Assembly (NCBI RefSeq): GCF_001549985.1
Contig: NZ_LROZ01000001.1
Span: 372,001 to 436,000, forward strand
DNA length: 64,000 nucleotides
Direction of reading: 5' to 3'
DNA from: Myroides odoratus
Lineage (GTDB): Bacteria > Bacteroidota > Bacteroidia > Flavobacteriales > Flavobacteriaceae
The translations under genes and the position numbers were made by a program. The notes beneath the pieces were generated by a model, which ran no database searches, was not told the DNA's origin, and saw only the letters and a program-made list of their open reading frames with translations. Shown here one piece after another: positions 26,149 to 34,411 of this stretch. Each line of letters starts with the position of its first letter. The first letter of the stretch is position 1.

Positions 26149-27927
26149 TTAAAATTCAGGTAAAAAATTAGTCATTCCCAAGATTACGAATTGATATAGG
26201 GCATGGTTAAAAATATCCATTTCTTGTTTGTTGATCGTATAACCTCCCAACATCAAGGCTTGCACATATAATACGTGAATCAAGGCTTCGAAAAGCTCGG
26301 GGTCTTTAATAACCAATAATTTCGAAACTAAGTCATTTTGTTGATTGAAACACAAGGTAGGTAATACTTCTTCTTGCTTTTTGAAATGCCCTAAAGCAGC
26401 AGCAAAAGGATTGGCACTTTGTGCTAAATTTTGCATGCTTTTATTACTCAAAGCTTCTTCATTGGCAATGTAAATAGCCGTAGTATCTTGCGGTTCAAAT
26501 CGCTTTACTTCTGCTTTACAGTATTGTGCTTTTAATATTTTATTGGCCTTCTCCAGAAAAACTGCAATGCGATCATCTTCTATCGAAGCCTCTTCAAAGC
26601 TATTTAATACATCATTGGGTTTTATTAATTCAATAGACAACCCTGGATTACTCGCTTTAATTTTTTGAATTAAATCAGCCTCATAGCTATAAGCCGCATT
26701 GATCACTAATTTCTTTTGAGAACCTGCAATACGTCGAATTTGTCTAAAATCATCCAAAGAAGGCGTATAGAAAATAGAACCATAATTCGTTCTAATATCT
26801 CTAAACAATAACGTGCCTTGATTGGTTTCAAAAGGCAAATAATCTTCAAACAACTTTAGAATTTCATTATCTGAAGCTGCCAAAGACTTGATATACAAGT
26901 GGTGAATTGAAATAATCTGTTCTAATTTATCCAAATTTGAAACAGACAATAATTTCAAATAATCTTTAAAACAAGTGGTCAATTCTTTTTTCGCCTCGAT
27001 GAGCAAGGCGTTATTCATCAGTGATTCTCGAGAAGCTGTAGGCTGTAAACTATTGGAATTCATAATACAACGCACAAAAGACGTCCATTCAGGCAACAGA
27101 TTAGTCGCTTGATCACACAAATACATGCGTTTCAAGAAAATCTTGTGCTCTTTAGACGTTGTTACATTCACCTTATTGGGAATCACATAAGCCATTCCTT
27201 GAATATCACCTGCTGCTGAAGCAATGGGAAATACATCTAAGAATTTGGTCTTAAATATTTCTTTTCCAAAAGCTAATAACTCTTCTTTTGACGCGTTGGG
27301 ATTCATCCAAATGGGCTTTCCATCCGAAATGATTTCTTCTTCGCCTTGTTCAATAAATTTTATTTCGATGGGCAAAGCACTACCGTAAAACAATACGTTT
27401 TGCTTCACTTCTTCTCTTTTGAACAGGGTTCTCCAGTTCTTTTTTGCTTGAAGAATTACGCGAGTTCCTACTTCTGGCAATAGCTCTATGATTTCTACAT
27501 CATAGGTTCCATCCGCTCTTCCAACCCAACGCACAGACTCCTCTTTATACAAAGAGCGAGATTCTACTACAATTTCTTCAGATACCACTAAACAAGAAAG
27601 CAAACCGATACCAAAACGTCCGATTAGATCTTTCTCGGCTAATTCACCTCGTTTAGAACTTTGTCCGATAACGGATAAAAACTGATGCATATCCTCTAGG
27701 GATAAGCCCACGCCATTATCTTGAAAAATCAACTGATCCTTATCAAAAAACAAGGTTATTTTACCCTGAAAACGTTCATCAATTCCCTTTCTTACTGTAA
27801 CAGCATCAACGCCATTTTGCAGTAATTCACGAATGAAAACCGTTGGCGAACTATAAATGTGTTCGCTCAACAGTTCTATCATTCCTTTCATATTTACTTG
27901 GAACTGATAATTCTTTTTATTGTCCAT
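26149..27927 (-). CDS. Hsp90-family ATPase, non-canonical
   Basis: The 592-residue protein has an N-terminal GHKL ATPase domain with Hsp90 motifs: FIRELLQNGVDAV (N-box), DNGVGLS (G1) and IGRFGIGLLSCLVVSE (glycine-rich lid region). A middle domain follows with NSNSLQPTASRESL, the counterpart of the catalytic-Arg loop of HtpG. The last ~200 residues do not look like the HtpG dimerisation domain. HtpG is about 620-640 residues, so this is a divergent relative, best named HSP90 family protein. It overlaps the Sel1 gene by one base and is followed directly by two TPR-like genes. Clients are unknown. The operon suggests a dedicated chaperone complex rather than housekeeping HtpG. Confidence 0.85.
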   Translation of the reverse strand: MDNKKNYQFQVNMKGMIELLSEHIYSSPTVFIRELLQNGVDAVTVRKGIDERFQGKITLFFDKDQLIFQDNGVGLSLEDMHQFLSVIGQSSKRGELAEKDLIGRFGIGLLSCLVVSEEIVVESRSLYKEESVRWVGRADGTYDVEIIELLPEVGTRVILQAKKNWRTLFKREEVKQNVLFYGSALPIEIKFIEQGEEEIISDGKPIWMNPNASKEELLAFGKEIFKTKFLDVFPIASAAGDIQGMAYVIPNKVNVTTSKEHKIFLKRMYLCDQATNLLPEWTSFVRCIMNSNSLQPTASRESLMNNALLIEAKKELTTCFKDYLKLLSVSNLDKLEQIISIHHLYIKSLAASDNEILKLFEDYLPFETNQGTLLFRDIRTNYGSIFYTPSLDDFRQIRRIAGSQKKLVINAAYSYEADLIQKIKASNPGLSIELIKPNDVLNSFEEASIEDDRIAVFLEKANKILKAQYCKAEVKRFEPQDTTAIYIANEEALSNKSMQNLAQSANPFAAALGHFKKQEEVLPTLCFNQQNDLVSKLLVIKDPELFEALIHVLYVQALMLGGYTINKQEMDIFNHALYQFVILGMTNFLPEF

Positions 27928-30440
27928 TATCTTCTTCTTTTTCTTGGGCCACCAATAATTTTCTGCGCATCTTCATTTCCATTTTCCGCAGCTTGTTGGT
28001 ACCAATGTAAAGCCAATTCATCATTTTGCTCTACACCTTCTCCTTTTAAATAACAATTACCCAATTCATACTGAGCCGAATCATACCCCGCATTAGCTGC
28101 TTGCTCTAAATAAGCAATACCCTCTGCTAATTCCTGAGCTACGCCTTCTCCTTTTACTAACATTACCCCTACATACCCCGCAGCTTCAAGGTTTCCACGG
28201 TCAGCTACTTCTCTCAAATAGTATAAGGCTTCGACGTAATCTTTTTCTGTTCCAATTGCATAATAATAGCACATTCCCAAACGGAAATAAGCTGCATCAT
28301 ATCCGCGTTCTACTGCAATTTTATAGAACTGGAACGCTTTTTTCTCATCGCGTTCTACGCCAATTGCAAATTGATAACAGATTCCCAATCCTTCCGAAAC
28401 ATACCCACGTTGTTCTGCTTCTCCATAATAAGGAAAAGCTAAATCATACGGCTGATCTTCTTCATATCCGTACAAATAGTAATCTCCTAGCGTCAACATG
28501 GCAAGTGCTGAGCCATTTTCTCTGGCTTTCTCTAACCAATATTTAGCTAATTCTAAGTCTTTCTCTAAACCATACGCATAGAGGTAATAACAACCTAGTT
28601 TATATTGTGCATAGCTGAATCCTATTTCGGCTGCAGTAGTCATATATTCAACTGCTTTAACAGCATTCTCCTCAACGCCTCCTGATCCTTCTTCATACGC
28701 TAAGGCCAAATCAACGTTTGCATCGTTATAGCCGTATTCTAATGCTTTTTCAAATAATTCAAAAGCTAAGGCGCGATCTTCTGCACCTCCGATTCCGTAG
28801 CGGTTGCAACGAGCAAATTGATATATCCCCTCTGCTAAATCTGCATTCGCCGCAATTTCAAAATGTGCTCTTGCTTTTTCAGCATCTACCTCACCTACTA
28901 ATCCATCTTCATACATATATCCTAAGCGAACTGCTGCAAATGGATAATTATTATCTAAAGCTTCTTGATAGAATTGTTCTGCTTGTGTTGGATTTGCTTC
29001 TAATCCATAGCCGCGTTCCAACATCATCGCTAATTCTACTTTACAATAATTTGAATTAAAAAGCTCTACTCCTTTTTCATAATAAGTGATTGCTTTGTCT
29101 AAATCTGGAGTTTCATGGTAACGGTAGTATCGTCCTGCATATTCAATTCCCAAACCATTGTTTCTTTCAGCAGCTACTTCATAAAATTCAATACATTTAT
29201 CAAACTCTTCCTCTGTGCCGAATTCTCCAACTTGGTACCCATATCCCAGGCGATAAGGAGCATAATCATCCCCTAATTCCATAGACTCTAGCAACAGTAC
29301 CTGTGCTTCTTCTACGTTGCGTTCAAGGTCTTGATGCTCCAGTAAAGCAACAGCTTTTTCATTTCTTGCACGTGTGGATTTAGCCGCAATAGCGCGATCT
29401 AAATACTCCATTGCTTTGTCTATATTCTTATAATCGTTGTGGTATAGATATAAAATAGCTAATTCTAACAAGGCCTCATTCGAGCAATACAATGCCGCTT
29501 TTTCAAGCGCTTGAATTGCTTTGTCAAATTGTGGTTCACTTTGATCCGCTGGGTATAGGTAATAGTATCCTAATACGAATCCAGCATAAGCGATGCCATG
29601 TTCAAAACCTACTTGTAAGTAAGGAGCCCCTTGTGCAATTTCATATCCTAGAGGAGCAAAACGCGTATTGCTTATCATTAATCCCAACATATAGTTGCAA
29701 TACCCACTGTTGTGTTCAATTCCCTCTAAATACGTTTCTAATGCTTTTTGATCTTCTCCTTCACGCAAATAATAATCCGCTAACACGTATAACCCTCGTT
29801 TTTCAACGTGAAGTAAATCGTGGTATTGTTCCAAAACAACTGCAGCCTCTTCTCCAGATCCACAGCTGTGAAATTTAATATTTAAAGCAAATAACTTCCC
29901 AACTCTATTATCCGGAGCATCCGAGCTTTCAATTAAAGCCAATCCTTTTTCCGCATCTTGTTCAAAACCTAAATTTCCATAATAGGTATTGTATCCAACA
30001 AAAGCTTGAGCCGTTTTATCTCCAGCTTCATAACCTTTGATGATGTATTCCGCTGCTTTAGCTTCATCTTTGAACCCATAACGAGCATTCATGTACAATT
30101 CATGCATGAACGTATAAGCTTTGGCATATCCTTTATCAATAAATAATTGATTCAGTAAAACCACATCATCAAACCAAAGTGCATAGTCTTTATCATTCAA
30201 GTAAAAGCTACTGCGTTCGCGATTAGAGTCTTCGTTAATTTGCTCGTATAGTTGTTGGAATATCGTTCCTTCTTTTCCAGTTTGTTGGGCTAACATACAA
30301 AGTGCATGTGCCTTGAACCAACGAATAGGATCCGCATAATCGTCTGCGTCAAAATACAGTTGTGCTGCTTGGGTTAAACTTTCTTGCCCATTGGCAAACT
30401 CGCTGATATAGCTCAAGTATTTTACATTAAACTCGCCCAT
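27927..30440 (-). CDS. Sel1-like repeat protein
   Basis: The 837-residue protein is made almost wholly of Sel1-like repeats of 35-37 residues, recognisable by A...LG.CY..G.G...D...A..YY..A...G (clear from about residue 130 to the end; the C-terminal copies such as YELGNCYLKGEGVEQND are closest to consensus). There is no signal peptide, so it is likely cytosolic. Sel1 solenoids act as scaffolds for protein assembly. It is the first gene of a four-gene operon with the Hsp90-like ATPase and two TPR-like proteins, and has a TAAATTTG promoter 25 bp upstream. A basic tail, GGPRKRRR, ends the protein. Confidence 0.88.
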   Translation of the reverse strand: MGEFNVKYLSYISEFANGQESLTQAAQLYFDADDYADPIRWFKAHALCMLAQQTGKEGTIFQQLYEQINEDSNRERSSFYLNDKDYALWFDDVVLLNQLFIDKGYAKAYTFMHELYMNARYGFKDEAKAAEYIIKGYEAGDKTAQAFVGYNTYYGNLGFEQDAEKGLALIESSDAPDNRVGKLFALNIKFHSCGSGEEAAVVLEQYHDLLHVEKRGLYVLADYYLREGEDQKALETYLEGIEHNSGYCNYMLGLMISNTRFAPLGYEIAQGAPYLQVGFEHGIAYAGFVLGYYYLYPADQSEPQFDKAIQALEKAALYCSNEALLELAILYLYHNDYKNIDKAMEYLDRAIAAKSTRARNEKAVALLEHQDLERNVEEAQVLLLESMELGDDYAPYRLGYGYQVGEFGTEEEFDKCIEFYEVAAERNNGLGIEYAGRYYRYHETPDLDKAITYYEKGVELFNSNYCKVELAMMLERGYGLEANPTQAEQFYQEALDNNYPFAAVRLGYMYEDGLVGEVDAEKARAHFEIAANADLAEGIYQFARCNRYGIGGAEDRALAFELFEKALEYGYNDANVDLALAYEEGSGGVEENAVKAVEYMTTAAEIGFSYAQYKLGCYYLYAYGLEKDLELAKYWLEKARENGSALAMLTLGDYYLYGYEEDQPYDLAFPYYGEAEQRGYVSEGLGICYQFAIGVERDEKKAFQFYKIAVERGYDAAYFRLGMCYYYAIGTEKDYVEALYYLREVADRGNLEAAGYVGVMLVKGEGVAQELAEGIAYLEQAANAGYDSAQYELGNCYLKGEGVEQNDELALHWYQQAAENGNEDAQKIIGGPRKRRR

Positions 30441-30464
30441 AATTTTTTTCTTTTTCTATTAAAA

Positions 30465-30472
30465 CAAATTTA
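30465..30472 (-). promoter_or_regulatory. -7 element of the Sel1/Hsp90/TPR operon
   Basis: Perfect TAAATTTG on the minus strand, 25 bp upstream of the Sel1 start codon. This is the only promoter-like signal seen for all four genes. Confidence 0.6.
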
Positions 30473-30627
30473 AGAAACACCCGCGACATAATTTGTTAAT
30501 TATTACAAAGTGTTCTTTCTCTAAATAAAAATCACCATTTATAGGGAAAGAAATAAAAAGATAAGAGGCCTCCTAGCAGTTGTTTACCGCCAAGATGATC
30601 TTATAATTCTGATGATTAAAGGAAAAA

Positions 30628-31833
30628 CTACGCGTGTAAGTACTTTTTATTCACACGAGTTGAGGCAATATACGACGCGATAAAACCTAAAATAAAAATA
30701 GAGAAAAACACCACAAAGATATCGCTGATGTTAAATTCTACAGGATATGCAAAACCTGGTCGGATTAAGATTAGCCCGAAATGTTCTTGAATCAACACCC
30801 CGATAATCCCTAAAGTAATCCCTAATAGTCCACCTACCGTACTGATGATTAACCCTTGTAAAAGGAAAATTCGCTTCAGTTGTTTCAGTGAAACACCTAA
30901 GTCGTTGAGCGTTTTGATGTTGTTTTTTTTCTCTAAAATAATCATGAGTAATGCTCCTACTAAATTGAAAAGAGCAATAATCACAACCAATAAAAAAATG
31001 AAGTAGACTACTGCATTTTCGGTATTCAACATGCGATACAAGCTATCGTTCAATTGAATTCGATTTTTGATGACTACAGTATCTCCGAGAACGTGTTGAA
31101 TGAAGGCAATCGCTTCTTTTTCAGTAACCCCTGGATTTAAGGCAAATTCTATATTTGTGTAGGCATTTTCATCCAAACTGAGTAAGTGTTGCGCCAGTTC
31201 AATATCGCAAAACACATATTTGCTATCCAACTCTTCATTGCGCAAAGAATAAATCCCCACCGCATGAAGATACGTACGTAAAAAAGCATCTTCTGGATTA
31301 CTTATCACACCCGATCCGGGTTTGATTGACAAGGCTTGCAAACTATGTTCAATATCAAACAGTCCCATGGATAGGTAATAAGCCATACCTAAACCGACTA
31401 CCACCTCATCTGAATCAGGTTGAATCCAATTTCCCAATTCTACTTTTTCTGGGAATTGACTGACTTTAGGAAAATCCGCATCCACACCCTTGAGTATAGC
31501 AACGGTTTGCTTTTCATTGTAGGTAAAAAGCAAACGGTCTTCTACTACTCGAGCCACCCCTGAGAAAAGAGGTGATTGACTCAATTCTTGGTATTGAGCT
31601 TGATTTACGACGAAATTTTTTCCTTGTTTGCTAAAGGCTTTTAGCTCTGGATCTAATTCGTTCGTAAACGATAAACTGAAAGATCGAAGTCCACTAAACA
31701 CAGCTAATACAATTAACATCGCCATAGCACTCACTACGATTCCCATAGAGGCAATCGCCGTAATGACGTTAACTGCTTTGCTCTTGCTTTTACTAAAAGC
31801 ATAGCGTTTGGCTATGTAAAATGCTATCTTCAA
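30628..31833 (-). CDS. FtsX-like ABC permease (LolC/LolE family)
   Basis: The 401-residue protein has an N-terminal membrane span after a conserved start (FYIAKRYAFSKSKSKAVNVI, SMGIVVSAMAMLIVLAVFSG), a periplasmic domain of ~220 residues (about 55-270) and three C-terminal spans with LGVSLKQLKRIFLLQGLI. This is the LolC/E topology; such permeases work with LolD in releasing lipoproteins from the inner membrane. Flavobacteria have several FtsX-like permeases, so the exact role is not certain. It starts four bases after rbfA and shares its transcript. Confidence 0.85.
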   Translation of the reverse strand: MKIAFYIAKRYAFSKSKSKAVNVITAIASMGIVVSAMAMLIVLAVFSGLRSFSLSFTNELDPELKAFSKQGKNFVVNQAQYQELSQSPLFSGVARVVEDRLLFTYNEKQTVAILKGVDADFPKVSQFPEKVELGNWIQPDSDEVVVGLGMAYYLSMGLFDIEHSLQALSIKPGSGVISNPEDAFLRTYLHAVGIYSLRNEELDSKYVFCDIELAQHLLSLDENAYTNIEFALNPGVTEKEAIAFIQHVLGDTVVIKNRIQLNDSLYRMLNTENAVVYFIFLLVVIIALFNLVGALLMIILEKKNNIKTLNDLGVSLKQLKRIFLLQGLIISTVGGLLGITLGIIGVLIQEHFGLILIRPGFAYPVEFNISDIFVVFFSIFILGFIASYIASTRVNKKYLHA

Positions 31834-31837
31834 CGGT

Positions 31838-32230
31838 TTACTTTTTCTTTCTCTTCGCTAATAAATCTGGGTTAGCAATTGGATTTTCGTCTCCTTTTAA
31901 TGCTTTGTCAATTTGATCGATATACTCCAAACTATCATCTACGTAAAACATCAAATCAGGCACTTTACGCATTTGGTTTTTCACGCGTTGCGCTAAGTCG
32001 TGCTTAATTAGCGGTGCATTGGATTGAATTGCTTTCAATAATTCTTTTCCACGTTCCGCTGGGAAAATGCTCAAAAACACTTTCGCGATTGATAAATCTG
32101 AGGTAATATTTACTTTAGAAACTGAAATAATCAAATTGCTTATTCCGTTCTTGCGCACTTCTCCTTGTAATATATCTACTAGGTCACTTTGTAGAAGTGC
32201 TCCCATCTTCTTTTGTCTATTTGTCTCCAT
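31838..32230 (-). CDS. rbfA: Ribosome-binding factor A
   Basis: The 130-residue product has the RbfA KH-like fold: METNRQKKMGALLQSDLVDI at the start, then VSKVNITSDLSIAKVFLSIF and MRKVPDLMFYVDDSLEY. RbfA binds free 30S subunits and helps mature the 5' end of 16S rRNA. An ATG five codons upstream (MYFCT) is possible, but METNRQKK is the usual flavobacterial start, so I use it. The C-terminal tail is basic (LLAKRKKK). Cotranscribed with the LolC/E-like gene, four bases apart. Confidence 0.93.
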   Translation of the reverse strand: METNRQKKMGALLQSDLVDILQGEVRKNGISNLIISVSKVNITSDLSIAKVFLSIFPAERGKELLKAIQSNAPLIKHDLAQRVKNQMRKVPDLMFYVDDSLEYIDQIDKALKGDENPIANPDLLAKRKKK

Positions 32231-32245
32231 GGTGCAAAAATACAA

Positions 32246-32896
32246 TTTTTTGCATCATATTTTTTTATATTTCACGCTTCAATTGCTTCTGTTCGATAAA
32301 ATTACTTCTTCTCCCTTGAAAAAGAAAAGTTCCTCCGTCTGAATACCTCAACGCTTTGATTTTATCCTAAAGCCAAAACCGCTTTATCCAAAGAGAAAAG
32401 CAAAGACTTCATATCCCCTCTGCCCTCTTTGCTCCATCATGGAATTGAAACAATAGAAGCCTGATGAAGTAGTCCAGACCAAATTGGAGGTTGAGTCGAG
32501 ATTCTTTTGAATCAGCTTGGAGATTCCTTCGAGTTCGCTTGGAGATTCCTTCGACAAAAAGGCCTTTTTTCGAGGCATAGTCCAAGGAAACTCCAAGGAA
32601 GGTCGAAGGAACCCTGCAGTATCTCTTTCTGAACAGTAAATCATATAGAAACAATGATCTCTCCTTCACCAAGCTATTGGATACTAAAAACGAAGGAATT
32701 ACGACTTCCATTCCGGGAATTGTATTCACCTGAAATAAGCCAGATGAAGGGATCAAAAAAATAAAAAAAAGGCAATACGAAAAACAAATAAGTTGAGGGA
32801 GTAAAAAAAGGGACTGAGTACAAATTAGTTACCTCAAAACGAGGGAATCAAGGAGTAAATAAGGTTGGGGAAATAATTATTTTTTGGTTGTATTTC
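32246..32896. other. Gene-free region with a short tandem repeat
   Basis: No credible gene. Two overlapping minus-strand frames (32384-32644 and 32409-32756) lack family resemblance, and both run through a 22-bp tandem repeat at 32493-32554. The unit GCTTGGAGATTCCTTCGA occurs exactly at 32515 and 32537, with a decayed third copy before them. Nearby there is a complementary-looking cluster around TCCAAGGAAACTCCAAGGAA and a palindrome AAAAAGGCCTTTTT. Possibly a decayed gene or an unstructured spacer. Confidence 0.5.
32493..32554. repeat. 22-bp tandem repeat
   Basis: Two exact copies of GCTTGGAGATTCCTTCGA (32515-32532, 32537-32554), plus a degenerate one just upstream, all with a 22-bp period. 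Confidence 0.65.
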
Positions 32897-32927
32897 TTGC
32901 AAAAACCAATAATACGCAGTAATATTG
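32897..32927 (+). promoter_or_regulatory. Possible promoter of the tRNA pair
   Basis: TTG at 32897-32899 and TAATATTG at 32920-32927 (one mismatch to TAnnTTTG), with a 20-bp spacer, 24 bp before the first tRNA. Confidence 0.4.
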
Positions 32928-32951
32928 CAACCGCTAATCGTCAATTTGACT

Positions 32952-33025
32952 GGTCCTATAACTCAGCTGGTTAGAGTAGCTGACTCATAATCAGCAAGTC
33001 CCTGGTTCGAGCCCAGGTGGGACCA
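32952..33025 (+). tRNA. tRNA with CAU anticodon (Met elongator or Ile2), copy 1
   Basis: A 74-nt cloverleaf: acceptor GGTCCTA/TGGGACC with one G-U pair, D arm with AACTCAGCTGGTTAGAGT, anticodon stem GCTGA/TCAGC with loop CTCATAA (anticodon CAT), T arm CCTGG-TTCGAGC-CCAGG, discriminator A, CCA not encoded. CAU can be elongator Met, or Ile when C34 becomes lysidine; the sequence alone does not settle this. Confidence 0.95.
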
Positions 33026-33048
33026 CAAATATTACAGTCAAATAGGCC

Positions 33049-33122
33049 GGTCCTATAACTCAGCTGGTTAGAGTAGCTGACTCATAATCAGCAAGTCCTT
33101 GGTTCGAGCCCAAGTGGGACCA
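33049..33122 (+). tRNA. tRNA with CAU anticodon, copy 2
   Basis: Same 74-nt cloverleaf, 97 bp after copy 1. The only differences are two bases in the T stem, CTTGG/CCAAG instead of CCTGG/CCAGG, which compensate each other and keep the pairing. Followed by a shared terminator. Confidence 0.95.
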
Positions 33123-33127
33123 CAAAA

Positions 33128-33169
33128 GAACCCCTCATTACCTTGGTAGTGAGGGGTTTATTTTTTTTA
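33128..33169 (+). terminator. Terminator of the tRNA pair
   Basis: Twelve-bp stem AACCCCTCATTA with TAGTGAGGGGTT (one G-U), loop CCTTGG, followed by TATTTTTTTT. Confidence 0.85.
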
Positions 33170-33448
33170 GGGGGTTGGTTAGGGGAAATGATAATTGTAC
33201 ATTATCACAATCAATAAACTACCTTGAGACAACTAAACGAGGTATTATGTAGCACGATGTAGTATCTTATGAAATACAAAATATCATATACATTCACTAG
33301 GATACACTTTTCAAAATGCTCTGAAAAACCATCTGTTTTTCAAACTTTTCCTTCTGACCTCGTAGATTTCTTTAAATTAAATTATTAATAGAAGCTTCAT
33401 AATGATTAATAATTTCATAGAGAAGTGAACTCAAACAGTAGTATTTTA

Positions 33449-33973
33449 CTAATAAAAATTTGTGTTTCGTAATAAAACACCAATAGTTCCAACTAATTCT
33501 CTTTCATGTTTTGATATATTATTCACACTTGTTATTTCGTTGAAAGAAAACTCAGCCCCTGAATCAAAACTATTAACAAATTCCTGACTATCAGTAATTG
33601 ACTGTTCTAAATTAGATAAAAACTCTTCAATACTTGTTATATCAATTTTTTTCTCACTGTCATTAATCAAATTATCATTAAGATCATTAATCAAATATTG
33701 AAAATGAGAACTCAAATATTTAATATCTTTCTTTAAACTAACACAAGTTAGTTCGTCGCTTCTATGACAGTTTTTGAAAAAATCAATATACATTTCTTTT
33801 ACTCTGCGTATCTCTTCAATATAATAATCCTTTAAAGCTCGTTGATTACTTTGCTTATTTTGTAAATTATTAATAACCCAAACTGCTAAAATAAGATTAA
33901 AAATAATTGCGAAAATATCAACAATATTTCCAGATTCTAAATTTTGAAAAAACGTTTTAATAAAATTACACAT
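33449..33973 (-). CDS. Membrane-anchored helical protein of the GHKL/STAS cassette
   Basis: Not recognised. The 174-residue protein has one hydrophobic segment near the N-terminus (about 18-36, IVDIFAIIFNLILAVWVINN) and then a charged, mostly helical domain (about 40-174) with many Asp, Glu and Asn, which should face the cytosol. It is the last gene of three, 9 bp after the STAS-like gene, so it probably works with the ATPase and STAS-like proteins, perhaps as the membrane sensor or effector. Base composition looks lower in GC than the surrounding core genes. Confidence 0.75.
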   Translation of the reverse strand: MCNFIKTFFQNLESGNIVDIFAIIFNLILAVWVINNLQNKQSNQRALKDYYIEEIRRVKEMYIDFFKNCHRSDELTCVSLKKDIKYLSSHFQYLINDLNDNLINDSEKKIDITSIEEFLSNLEQSITDSQEFVNSFDSGAEFSFNEITSVNNISKHERELVGTIGVLLRNTNFY

Positions 33974-33982
33974 AAGAATCGA

Positions 33983-34411
33983 TTATTCTGAAACTTCTAC
34001 AATCCACTTTTTTTTCTGAATTTCACCATCAATAAATCTATACCATGGACTATGCGAATTAGTCTTTTTAGGCACCTCACCTTTTATCCTTCTATCTTCC
34101 CATTCCTTATAAGTTTTCTTACTAAGCATAGTTATCCAATGCGGTTCATCTTTAGAGATAATTTTAACAAATTTCTCAACATTAACTAGTTCAAAATCAT
34201 ACACAAGATTACCAAAAGCTTCGTCTAAAAATGATGAAGCGTAACCATCAGTATCATCCAAATCAATAATCAATACTTCTCTTTTTTGAATAGCTTCAGC
34301 AAATTTATTATTTAAAAGAGTATGATAAAAATCCTCTCCAGACTTTTTACTAATATTACAATGTCTAAGACCTGTAAGTTCAGCATAATCTTCTTTAATC
34401 TTCAAATTCAT
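33983..34411 (-). CDS. STAS-like (DUF4325-type) protein
   Basis: The 142-residue protein resembles the STAS-like DUF4325 family: an N-terminal half with SGEDFYHTLL and a strand EVLIIDLDDTDGYASSFLDE followed by AFGNLVYDF (about 45-75), the usual acidic strand, then the SSFLDE helix. STAS domains are binding switches, classically the anti-anti-sigma partner of GHKL kinases. It overlaps the upstream GHKL ATPase gene by 17 bp, which strongly suggests that the two proteins act together. It lacks a membrane span. What it switches is unknown. Confidence 0.78.
   Translation of the reverse strand: MNLKIKEDYAELTGLRHCNISKKSGEDFYHTLLNNKFAEAIQKREVLIIDLDDTDGYASSFLDEAFGNLVYDFELVNVEKFVKIISKDEPHWITMLSKKTYKEWEDRRIKGEVPKKTNSHSPWYRFIDGEIQKKKWIVEVSE

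Noticed and set aside
32235-32242. TATTTTTG box four bases before the rbfA start as a leaderless promoter
   Set aside because: The implied start site would fall on the ATG itself, with no -33 box; more likely a chance match, or the promoter lies further upstream.
32384-32756. Two minus-strand frames of 86 and 115 codons
   Set aside because: They overlap each other in different frames, run across a tandem repeat and show no recognisable motif or start context.
33123-33448. Attachment-site duplicate of the tRNA 3' end flanking the GHKL cassette
   Set aside because: I looked for a second copy of the T arm and acceptor end beyond the cassette and saw none; island status therefore rests on composition and position only.
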